This document shows positions 37,302-45,888 of a stretch of 64,000 nucleotides of DNA, piece by piece. The stretch lies in the NCBI RefSeq assembly GCF_014737315.1, contig NZ_JPUF01000003.1, forward strand, positions 1-64,000, read 5' to 3'. This DNA is from Treponema zioleckii (lineage in GTDB: Bacteria > Spirochaetota > Spirochaetia > Treponematales > Treponemataceae). The position numbers and the translations under genes were made by a program. The notes under the pieces are model-generated. The model searched no databases. It saw only the letters and a list, made by a program, of their open reading frames with translations, and was not told the DNA's origin. Positions within the stretch are counted from its first letter, which is position 1; each line of letters opens with the position of its first letter.

Positions 37302-38267
37302 TTATTTGTCGAGTTTGTAAAAATCAAGCGACGAATCAATCCATTTTCTTGCAAGAACAGGTAAATCGTCTTCTACGAAAAGGAACATTGCGATTGCTTG
37401 TCTGTAGCGACGGCAATAATATTGCGCTTCGCCAAGATAAAATGCTGCACGGCGGGTAATGTCTGGTTCTCGGTAAATCGAAAGAAATTTTTTTAACTCG
37501 TGCACAGAAGTCTGATAGTCTTCCGTTATAAAATGAGTTTTTAGAATCTTGAACAGATAATATCCGTCGCCTTCGGGATTTGAAATCAAATCCTCTTCAA
37601 AAATATACGGGAGCAGAACTTTTTTTTTGGAGTTCTGATATTCCATGGAAAGTTCTTTTCCTGCTTGAATCACTTCTGGATTCGTAATTGAAGGTTTTTT
37701 GTACAAATCATCGATTAAGTCAAGGTACGGAAGCGGAAGTTCCCGCATTTGCCCTTCGGAATATATTTTTTCTTCTGGCAAAACTGTCATTGTTGAAATT
37801 GAATCCGGTTCTGGCTCAGTTTTCTTTTGTTCCTGCATATCTTTGTAAATTTGCTTGGTAAAATCTTTTGAGAGTACGACCGGAGTTACCGTTGCATTTA
37901 CTGACGGAATTAAAATGTTGTAAAGTGTTCCTGCTTGGGTTCTTGCAACGACGGCATAATAGTAGGTTCCTGAATCTTGAATATTGTCTTCGTATTCCTT
38001 TGTGTCTGTGGAAAGTTCCTGGAGAATATTGGCAGAAATCAGCATTCCCTGGTTGATGATAGGTTTTTCGGCACGCATGACGACAATCTTTCTTGCTGAG
38101 AAAGTTTCGGACGTGCTCCATGTGAGTTTGACTTTATTCACATCAACTTGCTCCGCTTTTATTGAATTGCAGATTGGTCGGACGTCATTCGTCGTGTTTT
38201 GAGAGAAAGTGAGAAAAATATTTAATGAAAAAAACAATAAAATCAAGAGGAATTTTTTAAATTTCAT
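37302..38267 (-). CDS. Exported fibronectin-III-like hypothetical protein
   Basis: 321 residues from ATG 38267, chosen because the signal peptide KKFLLILLFFSLNIFLTFSQ begins there; an upstream start would add 21 residues. Residues 30-120 look like a fibronectin type III/Ig-like beta domain (VKLTWSTSETFSARKIVVMR... SGTYYYAVVARTQAGT). The C-terminal 130 residues are helical (YQTSVHELKKFLSIYREPDI; AAFYLGEAQYYCRRYRQAIA) like a TPR-type pair of repeats. Probably periplasmic. Divergent from the Cas2-like gene, 63 bases apart. Confidence 0.7.
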   Translation of the reverse strand: MKFKKFLLILLFFSLNIFLTFSQNTTNDVRPICNSIKAEQVDVNKVKLTWSTSETFSARKIVVMRAEKPIINQGMLISANILQELSTDTKEYEDNIQDSGTYYYAVVARTQAGTLYNILIPSVNATVTPVVLSKDFTKQIYKDMQEQKKTEPEPDSISTMTVLPEEKIYSEGQMRELPLPYLDLIDDLYKKPSITNPEVIQAGKELSMEYQNSKKKVLLPYIFEEDLISNPEGDGYYLFKILKTHFITEDYQTSVHELKKFLSIYREPDITRRAAFYLGEAQYYCRRYRQAIAMFLFVEDDLPVLARKWIDSSLDFYKLDK

Positions 38268-38295
38268 ATCTAAATAATGCAATAAAAAATCCCAT

Positions 38296-38324
38296 TTGAC
38301 AAGATAAATCGTTTGTTTTATTCT
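38296..38324 (+). promoter_or_regulatory. Strong sigma-70 promoter for a leaderless transcript
   Basis: TTGACA (perfect -35), 17-base spacer, TATTCT, then six bases before the ATG of the Cas2-like gene. Start of transcription is expected at 38330-38332, on the ATG itself. No Shine-Dalgarno site is present. Confidence 0.75.
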
Positions 38325-38330
38325 ATACAA

Positions 38331-38618
38331 ATGTTTGTGTCTGTTGTTCTTGATCCCGGCGGAATGGATTCAGCAAAAGTTATGGCTGCTATTCTCGCTC
38401 GATACAGTTTTAAAAAAGTTCAGCGTGCCTGTTGGGAGTGCATGAAGATAAACGAAGGGCAGCTCAGCTCTCTAAAAAGGGAAATTGACGGTGTTACTGA
38501 TTATTATGACACTGTAAGAATTTACCAGTTTCCTATTGCAGGCAATTTTGCAATAACCGAGTTGCGTCATAAAAAATGGAAGCGTTGTGTCTTGGGGGCT
38601 GCTCCAAAAAAATCTTAA
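38331..38618 (+). CDS. Orphan Cas2-like protein
   Basis: 95 residues. The pattern is that of a Cas2-type ferredoxin fold: first strand MFVSVVLDPGG with an Asp in the place of the Cas2 catalytic Asp, a helix, then KKVQRACWECMKINEGQLSSL (compare the Cas2 QxSVFE segment) and DTVRIYQF as the last core strand. There is a further 20-residue basic tail ending CVLGAAPKKS. No cas1, other cas gene or repeat array is nearby. It stands alone between an exported protein and prfB. A nuclease of the Cas2/VapD superfamily is possible; a CRISPR role is unlikely here. The family call is by pattern only. Confidence 0.55.
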   Translation: MFVSVVLDPGGMDSAKVMAAILARYSFKKVQRACWECMKINEGQLSSLKREIDGVTDYYDTVRIYQFPIAGNFAITELRHKKWKRCVLGAAPKKS

Positions 38619-38659
38619 TAAAATCTTCGCGACGCTAAAAAAATTCCTAAGGAGAAGAT

Positions 38660-39794
38660 ATGCTTGAAGAATTGAAAGAACCTATCGAAAAGTTGCAGGA
38701 AGATATTAAAAATATTTGGGGGCGTCTTTGACCCTGCTGCAATCGAAAAAAAAATAGCAGAAACAGAAGCTCTTACGAACGAACCTGACTTCTGGAATGA
38801 TACCGAAAAAGCTCAGAAAGTTATGAACGACTTGAAGCTTTTAAAAGGTCGAATTGAGCCGTGGCGTGAGATTATGCAAGAGGTTGACGACCTTTATACT
38901 TTGTATGAGCTTGGAATTGAAGGTAACGACCAGAGCGTTGAAGATGAGGCTCGGCCTCAGCTTGAAGCTTTGCAGAAGAAATTTGAAGACTTGAGCATTT
39001 TGAATTTGCTTTCTGGTGAAGTTGACAAAAATGGCTGCTTCTTGACGATTCATTCTGGAGCAGGCGGAACCGAGGCCTGTGACTGGGCCTATATGCTTTC
39101 TCGTATGTATATTCGTTGGGCTGAGCGGCACGGATTTAAAATGGAAACAGTTGATTTGCAGGAAGATGAGGGCGGAATCAAAAGTACGACCATTCAGATT
39201 TCTGGGGACTATGTTTACGGTCACTTGAAGGGCGAGGCCGGCGTTCACCGCTTGATTCGAATAAGTCCGTTTGATGCTAATGCAAGGCGACACACCTCGT
39301 TCGGCTCTGTTTTCGTTTTCCCGATTCTCGATGATACGATAAAAGTTGATATTCGGCCGGAAGATTTGCGCGTTGATACATATCGTTCGGGCGGAAAGGG
39401 CGGCCAGCACGTTAACAAGACTGATTCTGCGGTTCGATTTACCCACTTGCCGACCGGAATCGTTGTTCAGTGCGACAGCGAGCGAAGTCAGATTATGAAT
39501 CGCCAGACTTGTATGAATCTCTTGCGGGCAAAATTGTACGCTTATTATGAAGAGCAACGTGCAAAGGAAACTGCAAAATTTGGTGCCGAAAAAAAAGATA
39601 TTTCTTGGGGAAACCAAATCAGGACGTATGTTTTCCAGCCATATACGATGGTAAAAGACCACAGGACAAAGTTCGCGGCAGGTGATATTCAGGCTGTTAT
39701 GGACGGCGACATTGACCAGTTTATTGACGCTTATCTAAAAGCTCAGTGGCAGGGCCTTCCTGTTGGCGGCGAAAATGATGACGAGGATATGTAG
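38660..39794 (+). CDS. prfB: Peptide chain release factor 2, programmed +1 frameshift
   Basis: Release factor for UGA and UAA codons. The first 23 codons start at ATG 38660 after AAGGAG and end at an in-frame TGA (38729-38731). Moving one base forward at CTT-TGA-C continues the protein to 39794, 377 residues in all. RF2 features present are the recognition tripeptide SPF (HRLIRISPFDANARRHTSFG) and the catalytic GGQ (RSGGKGGQHVNKTDSAV). Low RF2 levels favour the frameshift, so the gene regulates itself. The real coding span is 38660-38728 joined to 38730-39794. Confidence 0.96.
38718..38732 (+). promoter_or_regulatory. RF2 programmed frameshift site
   Basis: GGGGGCGTCTTTGAC. An internal Shine-Dalgarno-like G run lies three bases before the slippery CTT TGA C, the same arrangement as in E. 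coli prfB (AGGGGGTATCTTTGAC). Confidence 0.95.
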
Positions 39795-39818
39795 TCCTTG
39801 TTGGGACATTCTTTTGGA

Positions 39819-41678
39819 ATGAAAATCTTTCGTAAAAAGTCGCTTTTCGTCATTTTTTTATTTTTGATTTTCTCTTTTAAAATCTGTGCTGATGACTGGG
39901 TGCTCGCGGCACAGAAATTTACTTTTAAACAACCAAAATCAAATCCTGAAAATCTGACAAAGGCGGCTGAAGTTTTGCCTCAATTGATTTTGGAGCAAAT
40001 TTCAAAGGGTGGGCTTAGAACTATTCCTGAAAGCGAAACTTTAAATAGAAAACTTTACACGTTGCAGACCGACAGAATTTCACTTTTTTTGCAGCTCTCA
40101 AAAGAATTTAAGACGCGCGATGCGCTTGTGCTTTCAAAAAAACGCCCTAAAGACTTGGAAAAAGCACTTTTAGAGCAAAGAAAAAAAAATCAAAGAGATT
40201 GAAAAAAAAATAGAAGAGAGTCTTGCCGAAACTGATTCAGAAATTGCGAAAAGTCAAAAGATGATAGAACGCGAAGAAAATCGCAATTCTGAAACTCCTG
40301 TTTTGTCTGCGGACGAGACCGAAAAATTAGATGACTCAGAAAAATCTGAAAATGCTGATGACTCCGATAAAAACAGCAGAAAAAAAATAAAAAGTTTCCG
40401 TTTCCGTTCCCGTTTTTTCACAAGGATGAAGAAAATAAAATTGTGAGCGAGAACGTCGTTTTGTATCAAAATGATAATAGCAAGCTTTTTGCGCCGACGG
40501 AACAGGCTCTTGAAGCCGGCTACGACAGTTGGACTTTTTCAAAAGAAGTTGTTACCGCAAAAATCAACGGACTTGTTACTGGAAAAATCGTGACTTATGG
40601 CGAATATGCTGCAATTACAGTTGAAATTTTGACGTATCCAGGTGCAAAGTCAATTGGTACAGTTACGGATGTTGGTTTGATTACGGATTTATTGCCGTTT
40701 GCCCGGCGGCTCGTGCAGGGCTTGGCTCCAAAAATAGCGAACAGTCTTCCGATTGAGCTGGAATTTGAAATAGAGCCGCCGGAGGCTCGCGAAAATTGCC
40801 GCATTATGGTGGACGGTGTTGTAAAAATCCTAAAATCAAAAGAAATTGAGCCTATGATTGTTGATGCTGGAATCCACACGATAACAATTGAATCTGATGG
40901 ATTTGAGCGGGCTATGGTGACTTATAAATTTTCTGATGATACGCGCTTTTTTGTTCATGCGGAGTTGCTTCCGGAGGTTTCTGGCTCAGTAAATATTCGC
41001 TTAAAAAAATATCGGGACGGAATGTTTTACGCGTTCGGATTGGAATCTGCACCGTATAATGCTGAAAATCCGCAGGCCAAGCTTTCTATTAACGGAAAAA
41101 ATGTGCTCGGTGTTTTTGAACTTTCTGGCGTTGGTGATGAAGATAAAAACGAAAGTCGGGCGTTCTACAGAATTACGAACGACAAAGCGACGGACGGTGC
41201 GAATCTTATTGTGAACGCAAAGCCGTTCGACCGTGCAAAAAATATCGATAAAAGGCGGCGGCGCATGTACACGGCTTACAGCGCACTTATTTGTTCGCTT
41301 CCGTTTACTTTTTACTGCACTGGAAGATTCACTTCTGCAAACAATGGATTTTCTTTTGGGCGAGTTGATTATGAGGAAGCTTCAAAATGGCAGAAACGTT
41401 CTTATGCTTCCCTTGGCGTAACCGCTGTTTTTGGTACGTGGACTATTTTTGAACTTGTTCGCTATCTTCATGCGGCAAGCCAGGTTCTTCCAGCTGAGGC
41501 AAAAATTGACAAAAATCCAGAAGAGGCTTTTGTTCAGTATGGTGCTACCGAAAAACCTGATGCGGAAAACGAACCTTCTGCGGAGCGGTCAGAGAATCTT
41601 GTCGGCGGTGAGCGAGAAGAAAATCTGAATGCTGAAAGTGAACCTTCGCCAGAAAAACTGAACTCTGGTGCTGAATGA
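39819..41678 (+). CDS. Exported PEGA-like membrane protein, two frameshifts
   Basis: No precise family. A signal peptide starts at ATG 39819 (SLFVIFLFLIFSFKICA). The coding frame is lost at the A9 run at 40181-40189 (remove one A) and regained at the A8 run at 40380-40387 (add one A). The repaired product is about 619 residues. The region between holds a Glu/Lys coiled stretch and an acidic linker. The following domain contains PEGA-like sequence (CRIMVDGVVKILKSKEIEPM; IVDAGIHTITIESDGFERAM). A probable membrane hairpin lies near residues 490-555 and an acidic tail follows. Possibly an envelope-anchored protein. Confidence 0.65.
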
Positions 41679-41689
41679 TAAAAGTTTCG

Positions 41690-41733
41690 GGTACTCCAAA
41701 AATAGCCAATTTTCAAGTTTTTGGAGATGTCCT
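41690..41733. repeat. Dispersed imperfect inverted repeat, copy 2
   Basis: GGGTACTCCAAAAA and GTTTTTGGAGATGTCC form a long hairpin starting 12 bases after the preceding stop codon. Its sequence resembles that at 2763-2806 (shared ACTCCAAAAA, GTTTTT and GAGATG). No T-run follows. Confidence 0.65.
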
Positions 41734-41768
41734 ATAATGTGAATACGAAAAGTGGAGAATGGAGAAAA

Positions 41769-42638
41769 ATGGCAAGGTTATCTTTTGTGAACAAAATAAA
41801 AGGTTTGTTCGGCGGCAAAAAACTTGACGAAGAATTTTTTGATGAGTTGATTGATGCTCTTGTGGAAGGCGATATCGGTGCAAAGATGGCATATGAAATT
41901 GCAGGTGAACTTGAAAAAATCTGCAAAGAGAAAAAAATCCATGATGAGACCGAAATTCGTCTTGAATTAAAAAAATTGCTTTTGGGATATGTAAAATCTG
42001 TTCAGTTTGCCCCAGAAAAAGGAAAAGTGAATATTTTTATGCTTTTGGGCGTAAACGGTGTTGGAAAGACAACTTCGGTTGCAAAACTTGCAAATTATTT
42101 TAAGAATCAGGGTGAAAATGTAATTATGGCAGCTGCGGACACATTCCGTGCGGCTGCGGAAGAACAACTTGAAATGCACGGTGAGCGTCTTGGAATCCGT
42201 GTTGTGGCGCATCAGCATGGCGGCGACCCTAGTGCGGTTGTTTTTGATGCGGCAGACTCTGCTCGTGCGAATGGCGGTGCGCTTGTGCTCGCGGACACTG
42301 CTGGTCGCTTGCACAACAAAGAAAACCTTGTTCGCGAGCTTCAAAAAATCGACAGAATTGCAGGGCAAAAAGCTGATGCTGGCTGTTACAGAAAATTTAT
42401 CGTAATTGACGCGACTACAGGGCAAAATGCTTTGCGTCAGGCGGAAGTTTTTAAGGAAGCTGTTGGCGTTGATGGCGTTATCCTTACAAAATACGATTCG
42501 ACGGCACGGGGCGGAGTGGCTTTTTCGGTGGGAAAGGAACTCGGAATTCCTGTTGCCTACGTTTGCACTGGCGAAAAATACGAGAATATTCAGACTTTTG
42601 ACCCGGAATCTTACACCAACGAATTTTTGGGACTCTAA
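41769..42638 (+). CDS. ftsY: Signal recognition particle receptor FtsY
   Basis: 289-residue SRP GTPase that receives the SRP-ribosome complex at the inner membrane. An N domain (residues 1-85) precedes the G domain with P-loop GVNGVGKTTS, ADTFRAAAEEQL, DTAGRLHNKENL, TKYDSTARGGVAFSV and the closing GEKYENIQTFDP. The ATG at 41769 follows GGAGA; an upstream ATG would add 16 residues from a non-conserved region. It lacks the long acidic A domain of enterobacterial FtsY, typical of the short form. Confidence 0.94.
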   Translation: MARLSFVNKIKGLFGGKKLDEEFFDELIDALVEGDIGAKMAYEIAGELEKICKEKKIHDETEIRLELKKLLLGYVKSVQFAPEKGKVNIFMLLGVNGVGKTTSVAKLANYFKNQGENVIMAAADTFRAAAEEQLEMHGERLGIRVVAHQHGGDPSAVVFDAADSARANGGALVLADTAGRLHNKENLVRELQKIDRIAGQKADAGCYRKFIVIDATTGQNALRQAEVFKEAVGVDGVILTKYDSTARGGVAFSVGKELGIPVAYVCTGEKYENIQTFDPESYTNEFLGL

Positions 42639-42640
42639 TT

Positions 42641-43837
42641 TTGCGTAAACTTTGCGGAATCGTTTTGTTTTTTGTTTCTCTGAGCTGTGCGCCCCTTTTT
42701 GCGAGGGAGGCTACACTGCAAGAAATTTGCTTTGAACTTGTGCGCTACAACAAGACTAAAAATTCTGCGTTTCCGCTGGCAAAAGTTTTTTCAAAAATTA
42801 CGAAATATTCTTCGGATTCGTTTGCTGTTCCAATTTTCGATGCTGAGAATCGGGTTTTCTTGTACAAAATCGAAAAAATCATGCCCCAAAAAATCGGTGT
42901 GCTCGATTCTTCGTTTTCGGCAGAAGATGTTTTTTCTTACGAGGAAATGCTTTCTTCTGAGCCGCCGCTTGTCGGAAGCTGGGTAAATCCTCTCATTATG
43001 GCGATTCACTCTTCAGACAAGGAATTAAAGTGGCCGAGAATCACGGAAAGTTTTGAGTATGTTTCTGATATCGGTGTTGTGAATTTGCTTGATGAAGAGG
43101 ATTCTGGAACGTCGTTCAAAGATAAAGAGGGACGAATCAGGCGCTACGTTTTTGGAGATGAGCAAATGGCGATTTCTGAATTTGACGGTTTTCGCTACGT
43201 TGTTTCGTCGTACAAAAATCGGGTTACGAGAAGGTCGTTTGATGAATCTCTTCGGGTCGTAAAATCCGAGGAATTTTCTTTGGGCAGTTCGGCTTCAAAT
43301 TTGTCGCTTTCTGTTCAAAAAAATTATTATTATAAAGAAGGGGCCAACAAGCCGTATTGGTATCTTGAAATCAACAATGCGGCAAAAACTAAAACAGAGG
43401 CTTTCTACAATTTGCAGGGGTTTCCTTCAATAGTTGACGAATATCATTTTGTTTCGACAGATGAAAAAAAAGGTGAGGGAGAATACGTTCACGATAAAAA
43501 AAGCTACCTCACTTATGATTCGGAGAACCGTGTAAAATCAGACAGAAGCACTTCCTGGTTTTATGGAAAGACTTCTGGCGGAAAATCTTACACGGATGTC
43601 ATAAATTCTTCATATATTTATACTTATACAACCAAGAGCGACGCTCCGGACTTTATTTATTATGAAGACGATGTTTTGCGGGTAAAGCGAGTTTATTCTG
43701 CGCAAATGAATTATAAAGAGACCATAAATTTTGACGAAGGATTTTCTGTTGAAGCTGAATACGTTAACGGAGTTCGTTCTGCAGAAACTGTATTCTACAA
43801 TTCAATACCAATCCGAAGGAGAACCTTTGAATACTAA
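42641..43837 (+). CDS. Exported hypothetical protein (398 aa)
   Basis: No family recognised. It starts at TTG 42641, two bases after the ftsY stop codon, with signal peptide LCGIVLFFVSLSCAPLFA. The mature part is beta-rich with many aromatic and charged residues (YYYKEGANKPYWYLEIN; SYLTYDSENRVKSDRSTSWF). The stretches of the pattern Y-D-S-E-N-R-V resemble YD/RHS-like repeats, though too few to be sure. Its end overlaps the LolC-like gene by 11 bases, so it is translated with ftsY and the lol genes. Confidence 0.65.
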   Translation: MRKLCGIVLFFVSLSCAPLFAREATLQEICFELVRYNKTKNSAFPLAKVFSKITKYSSDSFAVPIFDAENRVFLYKIEKIMPQKIGVLDSSFSAEDVFSYEEMLSSEPPLVGSWVNPLIMAIHSSDKELKWPRITESFEYVSDIGVVNLLDEEDSGTSFKDKEGRIRRYVFGDEQMAISEFDGFRYVVSSYKNRVTRRSFDESLRVVKSEEFSLGSSASNLSLSVQKNYYYKEGANKPYWYLEINNAAKTKTEAFYNLQGFPSIVDEYHFVSTDEKKGEGEYVHDKKSYLTYDSENRVKSDRSTSWFYGKTSGGKSYTDVINSSYIYTYTTKSDAPDFIYYEDDVLRVKRVYSAQMNYKETINFDEGFSVEAEYVNGVRSAETVFYNSIPIRRRTFEY

Positions 43838-45167
43838 AAAGACTGAATTCAAAAAAAATAATTCATCACATAAAAATCTTTTTTCCTCGCTGCATTGGAT
43901 TTTTTTTGTTTCACGACGATTTTCTCGCGTTGACAGAAAAGGTCGTTCGGCCGTTACATCATTTTTGGCATCACTGGGAATTTGTTTTGGCGTAATGACT
44001 TTGATTGTCGTAATAAGCGTAATGAACGGCTTTCAGATGAGTTTTATCGATTCGATTATGGAAATCAGTTCGTACCATCTTCGTGTTGAAAATGTGGATG
44101 ATTCTGTTCGTAAGGATTTTTTGAATTTTTGCGAAGAAAATAATTTGGTTGTTTCGTGCACGCCGTTTTACGAGGCTCAGTCACTTTCTGTCGGAAAAAA
44201 CTTAAAGCAGACTGCCGTTTTGGTTCGTGCTGTTCCAAAAAATGTTTTTGAGACTGACAGCGGATTTAAAAAAGAAATGCAGATTTGGGCCGGCGAATTT
44301 GATCTTAATGAAGACGACTCAATTGTTGTCGGGTCTGAAGTAGCACGCAGGCTCGGAGTTCGTGTCGGAAGTCATGTGAACCTTTTTGCGCTTTCCGGCG
44401 GAACGGACGTAGATCTTTTTTCTTCGGACAGAAATTTTACGGTCACGGGAATTTTTAGAAGCGGATATGCGGACATTAACGCTACTTACGCTTTTATAAA
44501 TCTTGAGGACGGAAAAAAATATTTTGGTTCTGCCGCAAATTTAATTTACGGATTAAAATTGACGGACACCGGCTCTGATTCCAGAGTGATTTCTATTTTA
44601 AAAGAAAAATTTCCATCAGTAAAAATTGAGTCCTGGAAGTCTTACAACCGTTCGTTTTTTGGTGCGCTCCGCGTGGAAAAAAATATGCTCATGCTTTTGG
44701 TGTTCTTGATTTTTGTGGTTGTTGGCATAAATATTTTTAACGGAATGCGAAGAATTGTTTACGAGCGTCGTGAAGAAATCAGTGTCCTTGCGGCTTTTGG
44801 CGGAAAAAAATCACTGATTCAGTCAATTTTTGTCATGCAAGGTTTTCTTACCGGGGCTTTCGGTGCCATACCGGGACTCGCTCTTGGACTTTTGATAAGC
44901 TCACGAATGGCTGACGTTTTTAGGCTTATGGCAAAAATCGTTCATTATTTTGAGCTTTTTTTTACGATGCTTACAAATCCGCAGTACGCAATGTATTTGC
45001 GGGAAAATCCGATGTTCAGGCTTTATGCCAACATTCCGCCGAGAATTGTTCCGACAGAGATTCTGCTTATAACAGTGTTCGGAATTTTTTCTTCGCTGTT
45101 TGCGAGCTGGAACGCCAGCCGTGCCGTTTTAAAAATGACTGTTGCAGAGGTGATGAGAGATGAATAA
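43827..45167 (+). CDS. LolC/LolE-type lipoprotein-releasing permease
   Basis: 446 residues. With LolD and a second permease it forms the ABC machine that extracts lipoproteins from the inner membrane. Four membrane segments: one near residue 45 (SFLASLGICFGVMTLIVVIS) and three in the C-terminal FtsX domain. A large periplasmic MacB_PCD-like domain lies between. The start TTG 43827 was chosen because AAGGAG lies six bases upstream and the upstream start is a shadow of the previous gene. It overlaps lolD by 8 bases. Confidence 0.88.
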   Translation: MNTKKTEFKKNNSSHKNLFSSLHWIFFVSRRFSRVDRKGRSAVTSFLASLGICFGVMTLIVVISVMNGFQMSFIDSIMEISSYHLRVENVDDSVRKDFLNFCEENNLVVSCTPFYEAQSLSVGKNLKQTAVLVRAVPKNVFETDSGFKKEMQIWAGEFDLNEDDSIVVGSEVARRLGVRVGSHVNLFALSGGTDVDLFSSDRNFTVTGIFRSGYADINATYAFINLEDGKKYFGSAANLIYGLKLTDTGSDSRVISILKEKFPSVKIESWKSYNRSFFGALRVEKNMLMLLVFLIFVVVGINIFNGMRRIVYERREEISVLAAFGGKKSLIQSIFVMQGFLTGAFGAIPGLALGLLISSRMADVFRLMAKIVHYFELFFTMLTNPQYAMYLRENPMFRLYANIPPRIVPTEILLITVFGIFSSLFASWNASRAVLKMTVAEVMRDE

Positions 45168-45873
45168 TGAAATCATTCAGAATGAAAATTTTACAAATAA
45201 AATAATCGAAATCCGAAATCTCGAAAAAACGTACAAAACCGAAAGCGAGACTTTGACGATTTTAAAAGATCTGAATTTTGACGTTGAACGCGGGAAAAAA
45301 ATCACGATTGTCGGTCAGAGCGGAAGCGGAAAAAGCACTTTTTTGAATATTTTGGGCGGGCTTGACAACGCCACATCGGGTTCCGTAAAAGTTGACGAAT
45401 TTGAGATAACTTCTCTTGACGAAGATTCTCTCACAAAATATCGTTCGCAGTTTTTGGGGCTGATTTTTCAGTTTCACTATCTTTTAAAAGATTTTACGGC
45501 TCTTGAAAATGTTTTTTTGCCGGCGATTATGGCTGGAAAATCAAAAAAACTTGCCAGCGAAAAAGCGCTTTCTCTTTTGAACGACGTTGGGCTTTCTTCG
45601 AGAGTTAATCATTTGCCTTCGGAACTTTCGGGTGGCGAAAGACAGCGCGTTGCGGTTGCTCGTGCTCTTATGAACGATCCTGAGCTTATTCTTGCCGACG
45701 AGCCGACCGGAAACCTTGACCCTGCAAATGCCGCAATGATTGGAGAGCTGCTTTTTTCAATGGCAGAAAAATATAAAAAAACGCTGATTCTTGTAACGCA
45801 CGACATGTCGCTCGCAAAAAACGGTGATTTTTGTTATTCAATAAAAAACGGACATTTTACAAATGAAAACTAG
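45160..45873 (+). CDS. lolD: Lipoprotein-releasing ABC transporter ATPase LolD
   Basis: 237-residue ABC ATPase. Walker [14 protein letters not shown]-loop [20 protein letters not shown], signature [16 protein letters not shown] and Walker [14 protein letters not shown] are all complete. The Y-H-L-L-pattern after the Q-loop is typical of the LolD/MacB class. Flanked by the two permeases. An A7 run at 45295-45301 is in frame, unlike the broken runs in other genes. Confidence 0.93.
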   Translation: MNNEIIQNENFTNKIIEIRNLEKTYKTESETLTILKDLNFDVERGKKITIVGQSGSGKSTFLNILGGLDNATSGSVKVDEFEITSLDEDSLTKYRSQFLGLIFQFHYLLKDFTALENVFLPAIMAGKSKKLASEKALSLLNDVGLSSRVNHLPSELSGGERQRVAVARALMNDPELILADEPTGNLDPANAAMIGELLFSMAEKYKKTLILVTHDMSLAKNGDFCYSIKNGHFTNEN

Positions 45874-45888
45874 TGCGTCTTTTTTATT

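Noticed and set aside
38841-39662. 273-residue minus-strand frame across prfB
   Set aside because: Antisense shadow of prfB; no ribosome-binding site or motif.
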